Assembly: GCA_003694775.1 (NCBI GenBank)
Contig: RFJV01000338.1
Coordinates: 1 to 10,571, forward strand
DNA from: Chloroflexota bacterium
Lineage (GTDB): Bacteria; Chloroflexota; Anaerolineae; 4572-78; J111
Length of the DNA stretch: 10,571 nt
Direction of reading: 5' to 3'
The stretch's first letter is position 1, and each line of letters starts with the position of its first letter. The position numbers and the translations under genes were made by a program. Under the pieces are notes generated by a model, which saw only the letters and a list, made by a program, of their open reading frames with translations, did not search any database and was not told the origin of the DNA. Below are positions 1-7,900 of this stretch, one piece after another.

Positions 1-464
1 CCCCAACAGCGGTTCCCACCGCCACGCCCACCCCGCCGCTGGCCCACCAGCCGGCCTACCCCGGCGAAAAATGGATTGAAGTCAACCTGACCACCCAGCA
101 GGTCACCGCCTGGGAGGGAGACAAACCGGTTTTCCACTTCATCGCCTCTACCGGCCTGCCCCAGACCCCCACCGTCACCGGGGAGTACCGCATCTACTGG
201 AAGCTCAAAGCCACCCTGATGACCGGCCCCGGCTACTACCTGCCCGATGTCCCCTACACCATGTACTTTTACCGCGGCTACGCCCTGCACGGCACCTACT
301 GGCACAACAACTTCGGCCAGCCGATGAGCCACGGCTGTGTCAACCTGGAAACCGACAACGCCCGCAAGCTGTTCGAGTGGGCCGACCCGGTTGTGCCGGA
401 AGGCGAAAACCAGGTAGTCGCCACTGCCGACAACCCCGGCACGCTGGTGGTCATCCACTATTAA
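1..464 (+). CDS. L,D-transpeptidase (YkuD family), 3' part only
   Basis: The gene enters from the left edge in frame 3 and ends at TAA 462-464; about 153 residues are visible and the start is missing. The YkuD active-site signature is clear: HGTYWH, then a short spacer, then SHGCVN, with the catalytic Cys codon at 336-338 and the conserved Ser at 327-329. YkuD enzymes form 3-3 crosslinks in peptidoglycan, or attach proteins to it, through a Cys thioacyl intermediate, outside the cytoplasmic membrane. The first visible residues are a Thr/Pro-rich stretch (VPTATPTPP), probably a linker between a lost N-terminal signal or anchor region and the catalytic domain, which begins near GEKWIEVNL. The family assignment is secure. 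Whether SH3 or LysM domains precede the visible part cannot be told. The downstream kinase gene begins 45 nt after the stop. Confidence 0.93.
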   Translation, partial: PTAVPTATPTPPLAHQPAYPGEKWIEVNLTTQQVTAWEGDKPVFHFIASTGLPQTPTVTGEYRIYWKLKATLMTGPGYYLPDVPYTMYFYRGYALHGTYWHNNFGQPMSHGCVNLETDNARKLFEWADPVVPEGENQVVATADNPGTLVVIHY

Positions 465-474
465 CCCGCCCGGA

Positions 475-503
475 TTGTCCCCCGCCGGAAAAACGGCTAC
501 AAT
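475..503 (+). promoter_or_regulatory. Candidate sigma-70 type promoter of the kinase gene, leaderless arrangement
   Basis: A -10-like TACAAT lies at 498-503, and a -35-like TTGTCC lies at 475-480, exactly 17 nt apart. These match consensus at 5/6 and 4/6 positions. Transcription would be expected to start about 7 nt after the -10, at G510, which is itself the first base of the kinase GTG/ATG start. No Shine-Dalgarno sequence precedes that start. This suggests a leaderless mRNA; it is inferred from spacing only. Confidence 0.42.
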
Positions 504-509
504 ACCGCC

Positions 510-2075
510 GTGATGGTAGATACACAATCCCTCGTCCAATCGCTGGAAACACTGGTTGACCGGATGCCGGTCGGCATTGCCATGTTCAGCCCGGAACTGA
601 CCCTCATCCGGTGCAATCCCGTTTGGGCCGGCTTTGTTGAGCAGTACACCGGCTTACCGGCCGGCCAGGTAATGCCGGGCGTCAACCTGTTTGACCTTCT
701 GCCCGACGCCCGTTCTGCCCTGACCCCCATTATCCAGCAGGTGCTGGCCGGGGAAACCGTTCAGCACAAGGCCTTTCCCCTGGGGCAGAAGAACCGGCAG
801 AGCTATTGGGATATGGTCTTTGCCCCCTACACCGACGACGAAGGCGTAGCCGGTATCATCAACCTGGCAACCGACGTAACCGAACAGGTACTGGCCGAAG
901 ACCGCCGCCGGGTAGCCGAAAGCCTGCGCGACATCCTGACCATTCTCAACTCTAACCGTCCCCTGGACGAAATTCTGGATTACATCGTGGTTCAGGCCTG
1001 CCGGCTCCTCGGTTCCGACGCGGCGGCCATCTACCGCTGTCACTACGACCGGGATGTTCTCACCGTCCAGGCCGCGGCCGGCCTGCCGCCGGACTATACC
1101 AGCCTGGAAATTCCAATGGCCCTCAGCCTGGCTACCCAGGCCATGCAGAGCGTCCGCCCGGTGGTGGTCCCCGATGCCGAAGACTACCCGGAACACCCGC
1201 TCGACGAAATCACCCTGACCCCCGAACAGCACGCCATCCTGGAAAAGATTGCCCACCGCTACCGGGCCGTGCTGGCCGTTCCGCTCATCATTCGCACCCA
1301 CCCCGCCGCCCCCGCCGACATCTACGGCGGCATTACCCTGCACTACGTCCAGCCCCGCCAGTTTTCCCAGGAGGAAATAGACCTGGCCGTTGCCTTTGCC
1401 GACCAGGCCGCGCTGGCCATTGAAAATGCCCGCCTGCGCGCCCAGGCCGAACAGTCTGCCGCGGAAGCCGAACGGAACCGCCTGGCCCGCGACCTGCACG
1501 ATGCCGTTACCCAGACCCTCTTTTCCGCCAGCCTCATCGCCGAAGTCCTGCCCCGTCTGTGGGACCGCCACCCCGACGAAGCCCGCCGCCGGCTGGAAGA
1601 ACTGCGCCAGCTTACCCGCGGCGCCCTGGCCGAAATGCGCACCCTCCTGCTGGAACTGCGTCCCGCGGCCCTGGAAGCCGCTTCCCTGCCCGACCTGCTC
1701 CGCCACCTGACCGATGCCATTATTGGCCGGGGCCGTATGCCCGTCCGGCTGACCATCTCCGGCGAAGCGACCCCGCCCACAGAGGTCAAAACAGCTTTCT
1801 ACCGTATTGCCCAGGAAGCATTGAACAATATCGTCAAGCATGCCGGCAGTACCGAAGTGCAGATTGACCTGCACCTGCACCCCGACCGGCTCCGAATGGT
1901 GATTCGCGACCGCGGCCCCGGTTTTGATATCCGGACCGTACCCCCGGAGCACTTTGGCCTCCAGATTATGCAGGAACGGGCCGAGGCCGCCGCCGCAAAG
2001 CTGACTATCCACAGCCGGCCCGGACAGGGAACCCGCATCGAGGTAAGCTGGACACCCCCGGAGGTAGCCCAATGA
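510..2075 (+). CDS. PAS-GAF sensor histidine kinase (HisKA_3 / NarX-DegS-like)
   Basis: A 521-residue soluble sensor kinase without obvious membrane segments, so probably cytoplasmic. A PAS-like domain spans about residues 8-128 (MPVGIAMFSPELTLIRCNP) and a GAF domain about 145-305. A HisKA_3 dimerisation domain follows, with RLARDLHDAVTQ and phospho-acceptor His330 (codon 1497-1499). The C-terminal HATPase_c domain shows the N box EALNNIVKHA (about 435-444), the G1 box DRGPGFD (467-473) and the G2 region FGLQIMQERA. HisKA_3 kinases autophosphorylate on His and pass phosphate to NarL/FixJ regulators, and one is encoded immediately downstream with a 4-nt overlap. GTG 510 and ATG 513 are both possible starts; neither has a Shine-Dalgarno site, but a promoter-like pair ends just upstream. 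The signal is unknown; PAS and GAF can bind ligands, haem, flavin or nucleotides, and no diagnostic cofactor residue is evident by eye. Confidence 0.94.
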   Translation: MMVDTQSLVQSLETLVDRMPVGIAMFSPELTLIRCNPVWAGFVEQYTGLPAGQVMPGVNLFDLLPDARSALTPIIQQVLAGETVQHKAFPLGQKNRQSYWDMVFAPYTDDEGVAGIINLATDVTEQVLAEDRRRVAESLRDILTILNSNRPLDEILDYIVVQACRLLGSDAAAIYRCHYDRDVLTVQAAAGLPPDYTSLEIPMALSLATQAMQSVRPVVVPDAEDYPEHPLDEITLTPEQHAILEKIAHRYRAVLAVPLIIRTHPAAPADIYGGITLHYVQPRQFSQEEIDLAVAFADQAALAIENARLRAQAEQSAAEAERNRLARDLHDAVTQTLFSASLIAEVLPRLWDRHPDEARRRLEELRQLTRGALAEMRTLLLELRPAALEAASLPDLLRHLTDAIIGRGRMPVRLTISGEATPPTEVKTAFYRIAQEALNNIVKHAGSTEVQIDLHLHPDRLRMVIRDRGPGFDIRTVPPEHFGLQIMQERAEAAAAKLTIHSRPGQGTRIEVSWTPPEVAQ

Positions 2076-2713
2076 CCGAATCTGCCCCGATTCGCGTGAT
2101 GATTGTCGATGACCAGCCGGTCGTGCGGAGCGGCCTGGCCGCCTTTCTCCTGGCTTACGATGACCTGGAGCTGGTCGCCGAGGCCGCAGACGGCGACGAG
2201 GCCCTGCGTCTGTGCCAACAGCACCGGCCGGATGTCGTGCTGATGGACCTGGTGATGCCCGGTACAGACGGCATCGCCGCCACACGGGCCATCCGCCAGA
2301 CCGCCCCCCATATCCGGGTGGTCGCCCTGACCAGCTTTAAGGATGAAGCCCTGGTCCAGCAGGCCATTCAGGCCGGAGCCATCAGCTACCTGCTCAAAAA
2401 TGTTACCGCCGAGGAACTGGCCGAGGCCATCCGGGCCGCGCACGCCGGGCGGTCGATGCTGTCGCCGGAGGCAACCCAGGCCCTGGTGCAGGCCGCGGCT
2501 CAACCCCTCTCCCCCGGCTTTGACCTGACCGACCGCGAACGGGAAGTGCTGGCCCTGATGGTGCAGGGCCTCAACAACACCCAAATTGCCGACCGGCTGG
2601 TTCTCAGCCGGTCTACGGTGAAGTTCCACGTCAGCAACATTCTCTCCAAACTGGGCGCGGCCAGCCGCACCGAGGCCGTTGCCCTGGCCCTCCAGCATCA
2701 CCTGGTCAGCTGA
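2072..2713 (+). CDS. NarL/FixJ (LuxR-type) DNA-binding response regulator
   Basis: A 213-residue response regulator. The N-terminal receiver has the acidic pair Asp13-Asp14, phospho-acceptor Asp59 (VVLMDLVMPGTDG), Thr87 and Lys109 (LLKN). The C-terminal GerE/LuxR helix-turn-helix covers about 150-210, with LTDREREVLALMVQG and the recognition region SRSTVKFHVSNIL. Phosphorylation normally promotes dimerisation and binding to inverted-repeat operators. The start is firm: GGAGG at 2060-2064, 7 nt before ATG, and the start overlaps the kinase stop as ATGA, so the two genes are translationally coupled. It is almost certainly the cognate regulator of that kinase. The nearest downstream candidates for its regulon are the efflux genes, but this is only proximity. 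The last codons and stop are part of a 22-nt palindrome. Confidence 0.96.
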   Translation: MTESAPIRVMIVDDQPVVRSGLAAFLLAYDDLELVAEAADGDEALRLCQQHRPDVVLMDLVMPGTDGIAATRAIRQTAPHIRVVALTSFKDEALVQQAIQAGAISYLLKNVTAEELAEAIRAAHAGRSMLSPEATQALVQAAAQPLSPGFDLTDREREVLALMVQGLNNTQIADRLVLSRSTVKFHVSNILSKLGAASRTEAVALALQHHLVS

Positions 2714-2720
2714 CCAGGTG
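2699..2720. repeat. 22-nt perfect palindrome spanning the regulator's stop codon
   Basis: The 22 bases equal their own reverse complement; they can fold as a 9-bp stem (CACCTGGTC / GACCAGGTG) with an AGCT loop. The TGA stop (2711-2713) is in the centre-right half. A third half-site, CTGACCAG, recurs at 2734-2741, allowing an alternative hairpin with CTGGTCAG at 2702-2709. No T-run follows the palindrome, so it is not itself an intrinsic terminator. It could be a protein-binding site, an mRNA 3' stabiliser or part of an attenuator with the terminator downstream. Confidence 0.7.
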
Positions 2721-2745
2721 AAAAACCCACCTCCTGACCAGCCGC

Positions 2746-2788
2746 AAAACCGTCCGGATGCCCGATGCGCCCGGACGGTTTTTGTTTT
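2746..2788 (+). terminator. Rho-independent terminator after the two-component pair
   Basis: The stem AAAACCGTCCGG (2746-2757) pairs with CCGGACGGTTTT (2771-2782) around a 13-nt loop, with an uninterrupted 8-bp GC-rich core. A T-rich tail TTTTTGTTTT runs to 2788. The A-run before the stem could let it work weakly on the other strand too, although no gene on the minus strand needs it. It separates the kinase/regulator unit from the receiver gene. Confidence 0.92.
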
Positions 2789-2826
2789 ATCCTGATACCC
2801 GGAATTTTCTGCAACGGGAACCGCCT

Positions 2827-3201
2827 ATGCGCATTCTATTGGCCGATGACGAAAGCCGGGTCCGCTCTGCTCTGCGGCTCCTGCTGGAGCAGGAACTGGG
2901 CGAGCAGGTGGTCGGCGAAGCTGTTGATGGAGCGAGCCTGGTGGAAATAGTGCACCAGACCCGTCCCGACCTGCTTCTGCTGGATTGGGAACTGCCCCGG
3001 CTGGTCGAAACAACGGTTGCAGTTCTGCGGGCCATTCTGCCCTCGCTGAAAATCATCGTTCTGAGCGGGAGGCCGGAAAAAATTCCGCCACCGGCCCTCA
3101 CAGCCAGCGTGGACGCATTTCTCAGCAAAAGCGACCCGCCCGACCGGTTGCTCAAGGTCCTGCGTCGTCTGGCAAATAAGAGCCTGTCCGAAAAATTGTA
3201 G
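2827..3201 (+). CDS. Stand-alone CheY-like receiver protein
   Basis: A 124-residue single-domain receiver starting MRILLADDESRVRS. Key residues are Asp7-Asp8, phospho-acceptor Asp53 in LLLLDWELP, Ser80 (IIVLSG) and Lys101 (FLSKSD), so it should be phosphorylatable. There is no output domain, so it acts as an adaptor, a phosphate sink or a phosphorelay intermediate. The reading frame is open upstream to 2758, but that start lies inside the terminator hairpin. ATG 2827 is preferred because the receiver fold begins there and a weak GGGAA sits at 2816-2820. Being behind a strong terminator it probably has its own promoter, which I could not identify. The last six codons (SLSEKL) and the TAG stop fall inside a MITE-like element, so the original C-terminus has probably been replaced. 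Confidence 0.88.
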   Translation: MRILLADDESRVRSALRLLLEQELGEQVVGEAVDGASLVEIVHQTRPDLLLLDWELPRLVETTVAVLRAILPSLKIIVLSGRPEKIPPPALTASVDAFLSKSDPPDRLLKVLRRLANKSLSEKL

Positions 3202-3268
3202 GCTGGCATCCCTATGCCAGCAAATGACGCATAGGGATGCGTCATCTACAGTATTTTCGGATAGGTAC
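3180..3268. mobile_element. 89-bp MITE-like element with TAA flanks and T-shaped fold
   Basis: Imperfect terminal inverted repeats begin GAGCCTGTCCGAAAA (3180-3194) and, on the other strand, GTACCTATCCGAAAA (3268-3254). The pairing continues into TTGTAG (3196-3201) / CTACAG (3246-3251), giving a long outer stem with one bulged A and G-T wobbles. Inside are two perfect hairpins: 8 bp with loop CCCT (3202-3221) and 9 bp with loop AGGG (3224-3245). TAA flanks both ends (3177-3179 and 3269-3271), as expected for a 3-bp target duplication. GAG ends with a TNA duplication are known from IS5-family (IS1031-like) elements; that link is inference. No transposase is encoded. The element supplies the end of the upstream receiver gene. 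Confidence 0.6.
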
Positions 3269-3290
3269 TAAGTGTGCAGGGATGGAAGAG

Positions 3291-3335
3291 ATTGGGGATT
3301 AGAGATTGGAGATTGAAGATTGGAGATTGGGGATT
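3291..3335. repeat. Heptanucleotide tandem repeat (ATTRRRG)6
   Basis: Six consecutive 7-mers, ATTGGGG, ATTAGAG, ATTGGAG, ATTGAAG, ATTGGAG, ATTGGGG, occupy 3291-3332 and a further ATT follows. The ATT and final G are invariant and the three middle bases are always purines. It resembles the STRR heptamer arrays known from heterocystous cyanobacteria. It lies in the spacer upstream of the efflux genes and is AT-richer than its surroundings. No gene is evident in 3202-3400 apart from this, the preceding element and a pyrimidine tract. Confidence 0.85.
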
Positions 3336-3344
3336 CAATAACTA

Positions 3345-3379
3345 TCCCGTCTACCGTCTCCTGTTTCCCGTCTACTTAT
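3345..3379. repeat. Pyrimidine-rich degenerate heptamer tract
   Basis: TCCCGTCTAC occurs at 3345-3354 and again at 3366-3375, exactly 21 nt (3 x 7) apart. Split into sevens the region reads TCCCGTC, TACCGTC, TCCTGTT, TCCCGTC, TACTTAT. It ends 10 nt before the Shine-Dalgarno site of the membrane-fusion gene, so it would lie in or next to that gene's leader. Confidence 0.55.
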
Positions 3380-3389
3380 TTTCGCATCC

Positions 3390-3403
3390 GGAGGTAAAAG
3401 GTG
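3390..3403 (+). promoter_or_regulatory. Ribosome binding site fixing a GTG start
   Basis: GGAGG at 3390-3394 stands 6 nt before GTG 3401. The next in-frame residues form a signal peptide at once (MKRNHTIIGLFLL), so the non-ATG start is well supported. Confidence 0.85.
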
Positions 3404-4789
3404 AAACGAAACCACACCATTATCGGCTTATTTCTGCTGACCCTCATCCTGTGGACAACCACCGCCTGCGCCGGTTCTGCGGAACCGGTTTCTGCCGCGC
3501 CGGCGGCAGAGGGGGAACGGGCCGTCCCCGTGACCACAGCCCAGGCCGAAACCGGGGACATCAGCCTGGTTTTCAACTATGCCGGGGTTCTGCAGGCCCG
3601 CCACGATGTAAAGATTCTGCCGCGGGTGTCGGGAATGATTGAAGAGGTGCTGGTGGAGGTGGGAGACCACGTTCAGGCCGGCGACCCGCTGGCCCGAATT
3701 GAGAACGCCCTGTACGCGGCCCAGCTCAAGCAGGCCCGCGGCGCGCTCTCTGAGGCCCGGCTGACCCTGCAGAAGATGAAAGAAGGCGCCCGGCCCGAAG
3801 AAATCGCCGCCGCCCGGTCCGCGGTAGAAATTGCCCGCGCCGCCCTGGCCGACGCCAAAACCATCGACGACAACGAGCGGACCGCGGCCGCGCTCAATCT
3901 GGCAAATGCCCGTGCCGCGCTCCGGCTGGCCCAGTCCGAATACGACAAGATTGCCTGGGCCGGGCAGGTCGCCATGACGCCCCAGGCCCTCAAGCTGGAG
4001 CAGGCCACCAACGCCTACCAGGCCGCGCTGGCCGCCTACAACCTGCAAACCAACCCGGCCAAAGTTCAGTTGGCCCCGCTGGAAGCCCAACTGGTGCAGG
4101 CAGAACTCAAGCTGGCCCTGGCCGAGGAGCCGTTCCGCCCGGTGGATTTTGAGATTGTGCGGGCCAAAATTCAGCAGGCCGAAGCCGCGGTGGAGCAGGC
4201 CCAACTGCAAATGGACTATGCCGTCATCCGCGCCCCCTTCGACGGGGTGGTCTCCGAGGTGTACATCCACAAAGGCAGTCTGGTGGCCCCGCAGGTCCCC
4301 ACCGTCCGCCTGCTGTCGGATGAACTGGAGGCGGTTATCAACGTGGAAGAGAGCCGGGTGGCCCAGGTTCAGCAGGGCCAGCCGGTGGGGCTGAAAGTTT
4401 CGGCCTATCCCGACCGGGAATTTCCGGCGGTGGTGTCCAGCGTGGCCCCGGCCGCGGATGAAAAGACCCACACCTTTGTAGTGAAAATCTCGCCCCAGGA
4501 CCGCGAAGGCCGCCTGCGAAGCGGAATGTACGCCGATGTCAGCATTCTGGCCGCGGAGCGCCAGCAGACCACCCTGGTTCCGCTGGCCGCGGTCACCACG
4601 GTCGATGGGCAGAGCGTGGTGTACGTGGTAGGGGAAGATGGCCGCGTGGAACAGCGCCGCGTGGAAGTCGGCCTGACCGACGCGGCTTACGCCGAAATCC
4701 TCTCCGGCGTGGCCCCTGGCGAGGTAGTGGTGGTCAGCGGGCAGGCCAACCTGCAGGATGGCGTTAAAGTCAAGCCAACCGAACTGTAA
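3401..4789 (+). CDS. RND efflux periplasmic adaptor (membrane-fusion protein, HlyD/AcrA-like), lipoprotein
   Basis: A 462-residue membrane-fusion protein that links an RND pump to the outside. Residues 1-22 form a signal peptide ending at Cys23 (TTAC), a slightly atypical lipobox, so it is probably lipid-anchored like AcrA. The order seen is: first half of the lipoyl-like domain (about 67-100, with VEVGDHVQAGDPLARI), a long Ala/Gln/Glu-rich helical hairpin (about 101-272), the second lipoyl half (AVIRAPFDGVVSEVYIHKG, 274-292), a beta-barrel (about 306-385, ending RLRSGMYADVSI) and a membrane-proximal domain (390-460, VPLAAVTTVDGQSVVYVV). The helical hairpin, about 170 residues, is of the kind that contacts a TolC-like channel, yet no such gene is nearby. 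The pump gene follows after 128 nt and is its obvious partner. A transcription start was not identified; the upstream spacer is occupied by repeats. Confidence 0.95.
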   Translation: MKRNHTIIGLFLLTLILWTTTACAGSAEPVSAAPAAEGERAVPVTTAQAETGDISLVFNYAGVLQARHDVKILPRVSGMIEEVLVEVGDHVQAGDPLARIENALYAAQLKQARGALSEARLTLQKMKEGARPEEIAAARSAVEIARAALADAKTIDDNERTAAALNLANARAALRLAQSEYDKIAWAGQVAMTPQALKLEQATNAYQAALAAYNLQTNPAKVQLAPLEAQLVQAELKLALAEEPFRPVDFEIVRAKIQQAEAAVEQAQLQMDYAVIRAPFDGVVSEVYIHKGSLVAPQVPTVRLLSDELEAVINVEESRVAQVQQGQPVGLKVSAYPDREFPAVVSSVAPAADEKTHTFVVKISPQDREGRLRSGMYADVSILAAERQQTTLVPLAAVTTVDGQSVVYVVGEDGRVEQRRVEVGLTDAAYAEILSGVAPGEVVVVSGQANLQDGVKVKPTEL

Positions 4790-4802
4790 TAGTTCAGTTC
4801 CG

Positions 4803-4859
4803 GCAGTCCCGGCATAGGGATGCCGGGTCTGCTCGCCAGGGATGCCGGGACTGCTCGCC
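4803..4859. repeat. 22-bp tandem duplication with palindromic core between adaptor and pump genes
   Basis: Two adjacent 22-nt copies start AGGGATGCCGGG (4816-4837 and 4838-4859) and differ at one base (T4828 versus A4850). GCAGTCCCGGCAT at 4803-4815 is the perfect reverse complement of 4842-4854. It can also form a shorter CCCGGCAT / ATGCCGGG hairpin with loop AGGG (4808-4827). The two folds are mutually exclusive. The core matches palindromes at 3205-3218 and 10234-10247. The remaining spacer, to 4917, shows no gene. Confidence 0.75.
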
Positions 4860-4917
4860 AACCATAGAGATATTGAAGTATACCTGATGCAATCCTTTCG
4901 ACAAATGGAAGAAACCT

Positions 4918-7900
4918 ATGGGACTGACAAGACTATCGATTAACCGTCCGTTAACTGTTTTGATGATGATACTGGGCCTGGTGGTGATGGGCCTGCTGGG
5001 CTACACCCGTATGCAGGTCGACCGGATGCCGCGGGCCGACATCCCCTATGTAACCGTGCTGACCGTCTACCCCGGCGCGTCGCCCGATGACGTGGCCGAA
5101 GAAGTTCTGCAGAAAATCGAAGACGCGGTGGCCGGGGTGTCGGGTATCAAGGAGATAACCTCGCAGGCCAACGAAAACTACGGGGTGGTCGTCCTTGAGT
5201 TTCAGGAAGGCGTAGACGGCAACCAGGCGGCCATCGACGTGTCGCGCGAGGTGGACCGCATCCGGGGCGACCTGCCGGACGAGGCCGAGGACCCCACCAT
5301 CATCAAGGCCGACATCAACGCCACGCCGATTATGCAGTTGGTGCTCAGCGGCCCGCAGGGGCAGGATGCCCTCTACACCCTGGCCGATGACGTGCTGAAG
5401 CCGCGCCTGCAGGCGGTGGCCGGGGTGGCCTCGGTATCCATCTACGGCGGGCGGCCCCAGGAAATCCACATCGAGCCGGACCCGGTAAAGCTGGCCGCGT
5501 ACGACCTGCCGCTGTCTACGCTGGAGCAGGTGCTGGCCGCGGAAAACGTTACCGTGCCTGCCGGAAGCCTGGACCGGGGAGCACAAAAAACCGCCCTGCG
5601 CGCCGTGGGAGAATTTTCTGACCTGGACGACATCCGCAGTATCGTGGTCGCCGGGCGGCCCAATCCCCTGCTGGATATGCTTCCGGCCACCCTTCTGCCG
5701 TCCATCCCCACCGGAATGGACCTGGACGGGCTGGTCTATCTGCGCGATGTGGCTCAGGTGTCTGCCGGCTACGCCGACACCAGCCGCCTGGTTCGCTACA
5801 ACGGCCAGGAAGCGGTGCTGGTGTCGGTGGTAAAAACCAGCGACGCCAACGCCATCCAGGTGGCCGATGCCGTCCAGGCCGAACTGGAGCTGTTCAAACA
5901 GAACGACCTGCCGCCCGGTGCGTCGCTGGATGTGGTGGTCGACCGGACAGAATTTACCCGCCAGTCGGTGCAGGCCGTGCAGGAAGACCTTTTGCTGGCG
6001 GTGGTGATTACCGGTGTGATTATGCTGTTGTTCCTGCACAGCTTTACCAGCAGTATCATCGTCATGCTGTCTGTGCCGACCTCGCTGATTGTGACCTTTC
6101 TGGGGATGTGGGCCTTTGGCTTCAGCCTGAACACCATGACCCTCATCGCCCTGACCCTGGTCATCGCCATTGTGGTGGACGACTCGATTGTGGTGCTGGA
6201 AAACATCGAGCGCCACCTGAAGATGGGCAAGAGTCCCGTCCAGGCCGCGCTGGATGGCCGGGGCGAGATTGGTCTGGCGGCCATCACCATCACCTTTGTG
6301 ATTGTGGTGGTGTACCTGCCGGTCGCTTTTATGAGCGGCATTGTGGGCCAGTTCTTCCTGGAATACGGCATCACCGTAGCCACGGCCACGTTGCTGTCTC
6401 TGCTGGTTTCATTTACACTGACCCCCATGCTTTCGGCCTTCTGGCTGAAGGAGCACGGTTCCGCGGCGCGGCCGCGCCGCGGGTTGGGCAAGGTGCTCCA
6501 CCTGCTGGGCCGGCCGGTCGGCTGGGTGTGGGCGCGCTTCATCCGGCTTTGGGAGGCCGCCTTCACCGGACTGGCGAACCTGTACGCCGTGGTTCTGCGC
6601 TGGGTGCTGAAAAACTTTGTCACCCAGATGGTGGCAGTGGTAATTGCCGCGGCGGCCCTGGTGGCCGGTCTGTATCTGGCGGGCACAGGCATCATCGCCA
6701 GCGAATTTATTCCCCAGGAAGATGACGGGCAGATTAACATCACCCTGGAACTGCCCGCCGGCACCAACCTGGACGCCACCAACCGGGCCGCGGCGCTGGT
6801 AGAAAAGCTGATTGTGCAGGAGACCCCGGAGCTGGCCCGGCTGGTCACCAACGTGGGCAGTACCGCCGGGAATGTTATCAGCGCCGGCAGTGAAAAAGCC
6901 AATTCTGCCGTCTTTACCCTCAAGCTGGTTGACAAGGCCGACCGCCAGCGCAGTACCGCAGACATTGTCGAGGCTCTGCGGCCCGTGCTTCAGGCGTCTG
7001 TGCCCGATGCCAACATTACCGTAGAGCTGAACAACGCCCTGGGCGGCTCAACCGCCACCGAACTGCGGCTCATCGGCCCGGACCACAACAGGCTCATCGA
7101 GCTGGCCCGGCAGGCCGAGGACATCATCCGCGGGGTTCCCGGCGTGGTAGACATCCGCAACACCGGCGCGGAACGGTCACCGGAAACCCGCATCGTCATC
7201 GACCGGAAGCGGGCCGCAGACCTGGGCCTCTATCCGGGGCAGGTAGCCCTGGCCCTGCGCACCGCGGTCAACGGCAGCACCGTGGGCACTTTCAAACTGC
7301 CCGATACGGGCGAAGAAGTGGATATTGTGCTTCGCTTGCCGGAATCTGCCCGGCAGGATTTGCCCCGGATTATGCAGTTGCCGCTGGGGTATCTCAACGG
7401 ACAGCGCATCACCCTGGGGCAGGTCGCCAGAATTGAGGACACGCTTGCCCCCGGCAGAATCGAGCGGCTCAACCGCAGTCCGTCTCTGCTCATCCGGTTT
7501 GCCGCCAGCGGTCGCGGCCAGGCCGACGTGGCTAACGATGTAGAGGCCGCCCTGCGAAGCCAGCTCGACCTGCCGCCCGGCTACGACCTGGAGTTTGTCG
7601 GCCTGACCGACATCCAGCGCGATGCCTTCAGCCAGCTTTTCTGGGCTATGGGCCTGTCGGTTCTGCTTATCTACATGCTGTTGGTGGCCCTGTACCAGAG
7701 CTGGCTCCAGCCGCTGGCAATCCTCTTCTCCCTGCCGGTGACCATTGTGGGCGCGTTTGGCGGCCTCTTGCTGACCGGCAACAGCATCAACATCATGTCC
7801 CTGCTGGGGCTGGTCATGCTCATCGGCATTGTCGCCAAGAACGCCATTCTGCTGGTGGACTACACCAACATCCTGCGGCAGGAGCACGGCTACACCGACC

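Noticed and set aside
654..2285. Long minus-strand open frame opposite the kinase and regulator
   Set aside because: The plus strand has clear conserved domains and motifs here. The antisense frame is low-complexity (Gly, Gln, Arg-rich) with no recognisable domain, as expected from GC-rich codon use.
2699..2720. Palindrome as an intrinsic terminator
   Set aside because: It is followed by AAAAACCC rather than a T-run; the real terminator is at 2746-2788.
2758..2826. N-terminal extension of the receiver gene
   Set aside because: The start would lie in the loop of the intrinsic terminator, and the receiver fold begins precisely at ATG 2827 with a weak ribosome site.
3274..3642. Plus-strand open frame upstream of and overlapping the adaptor gene
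   Set aside because: It translates the heptamer repeat and then an alternative frame of the adaptor; no ribosome site and no domain.
4803..4859. Possible CRISPR array
   Set aside because: Only two directly abutting 22-bp copies with no spacers; this is a tandem duplication.
3428..4861. Long minus-strand open frame opposite the adaptor gene
   Set aside because: It is a Gly/His/Leu-rich shadow with no start signal, and it runs through the 22-bp tandem repeat.
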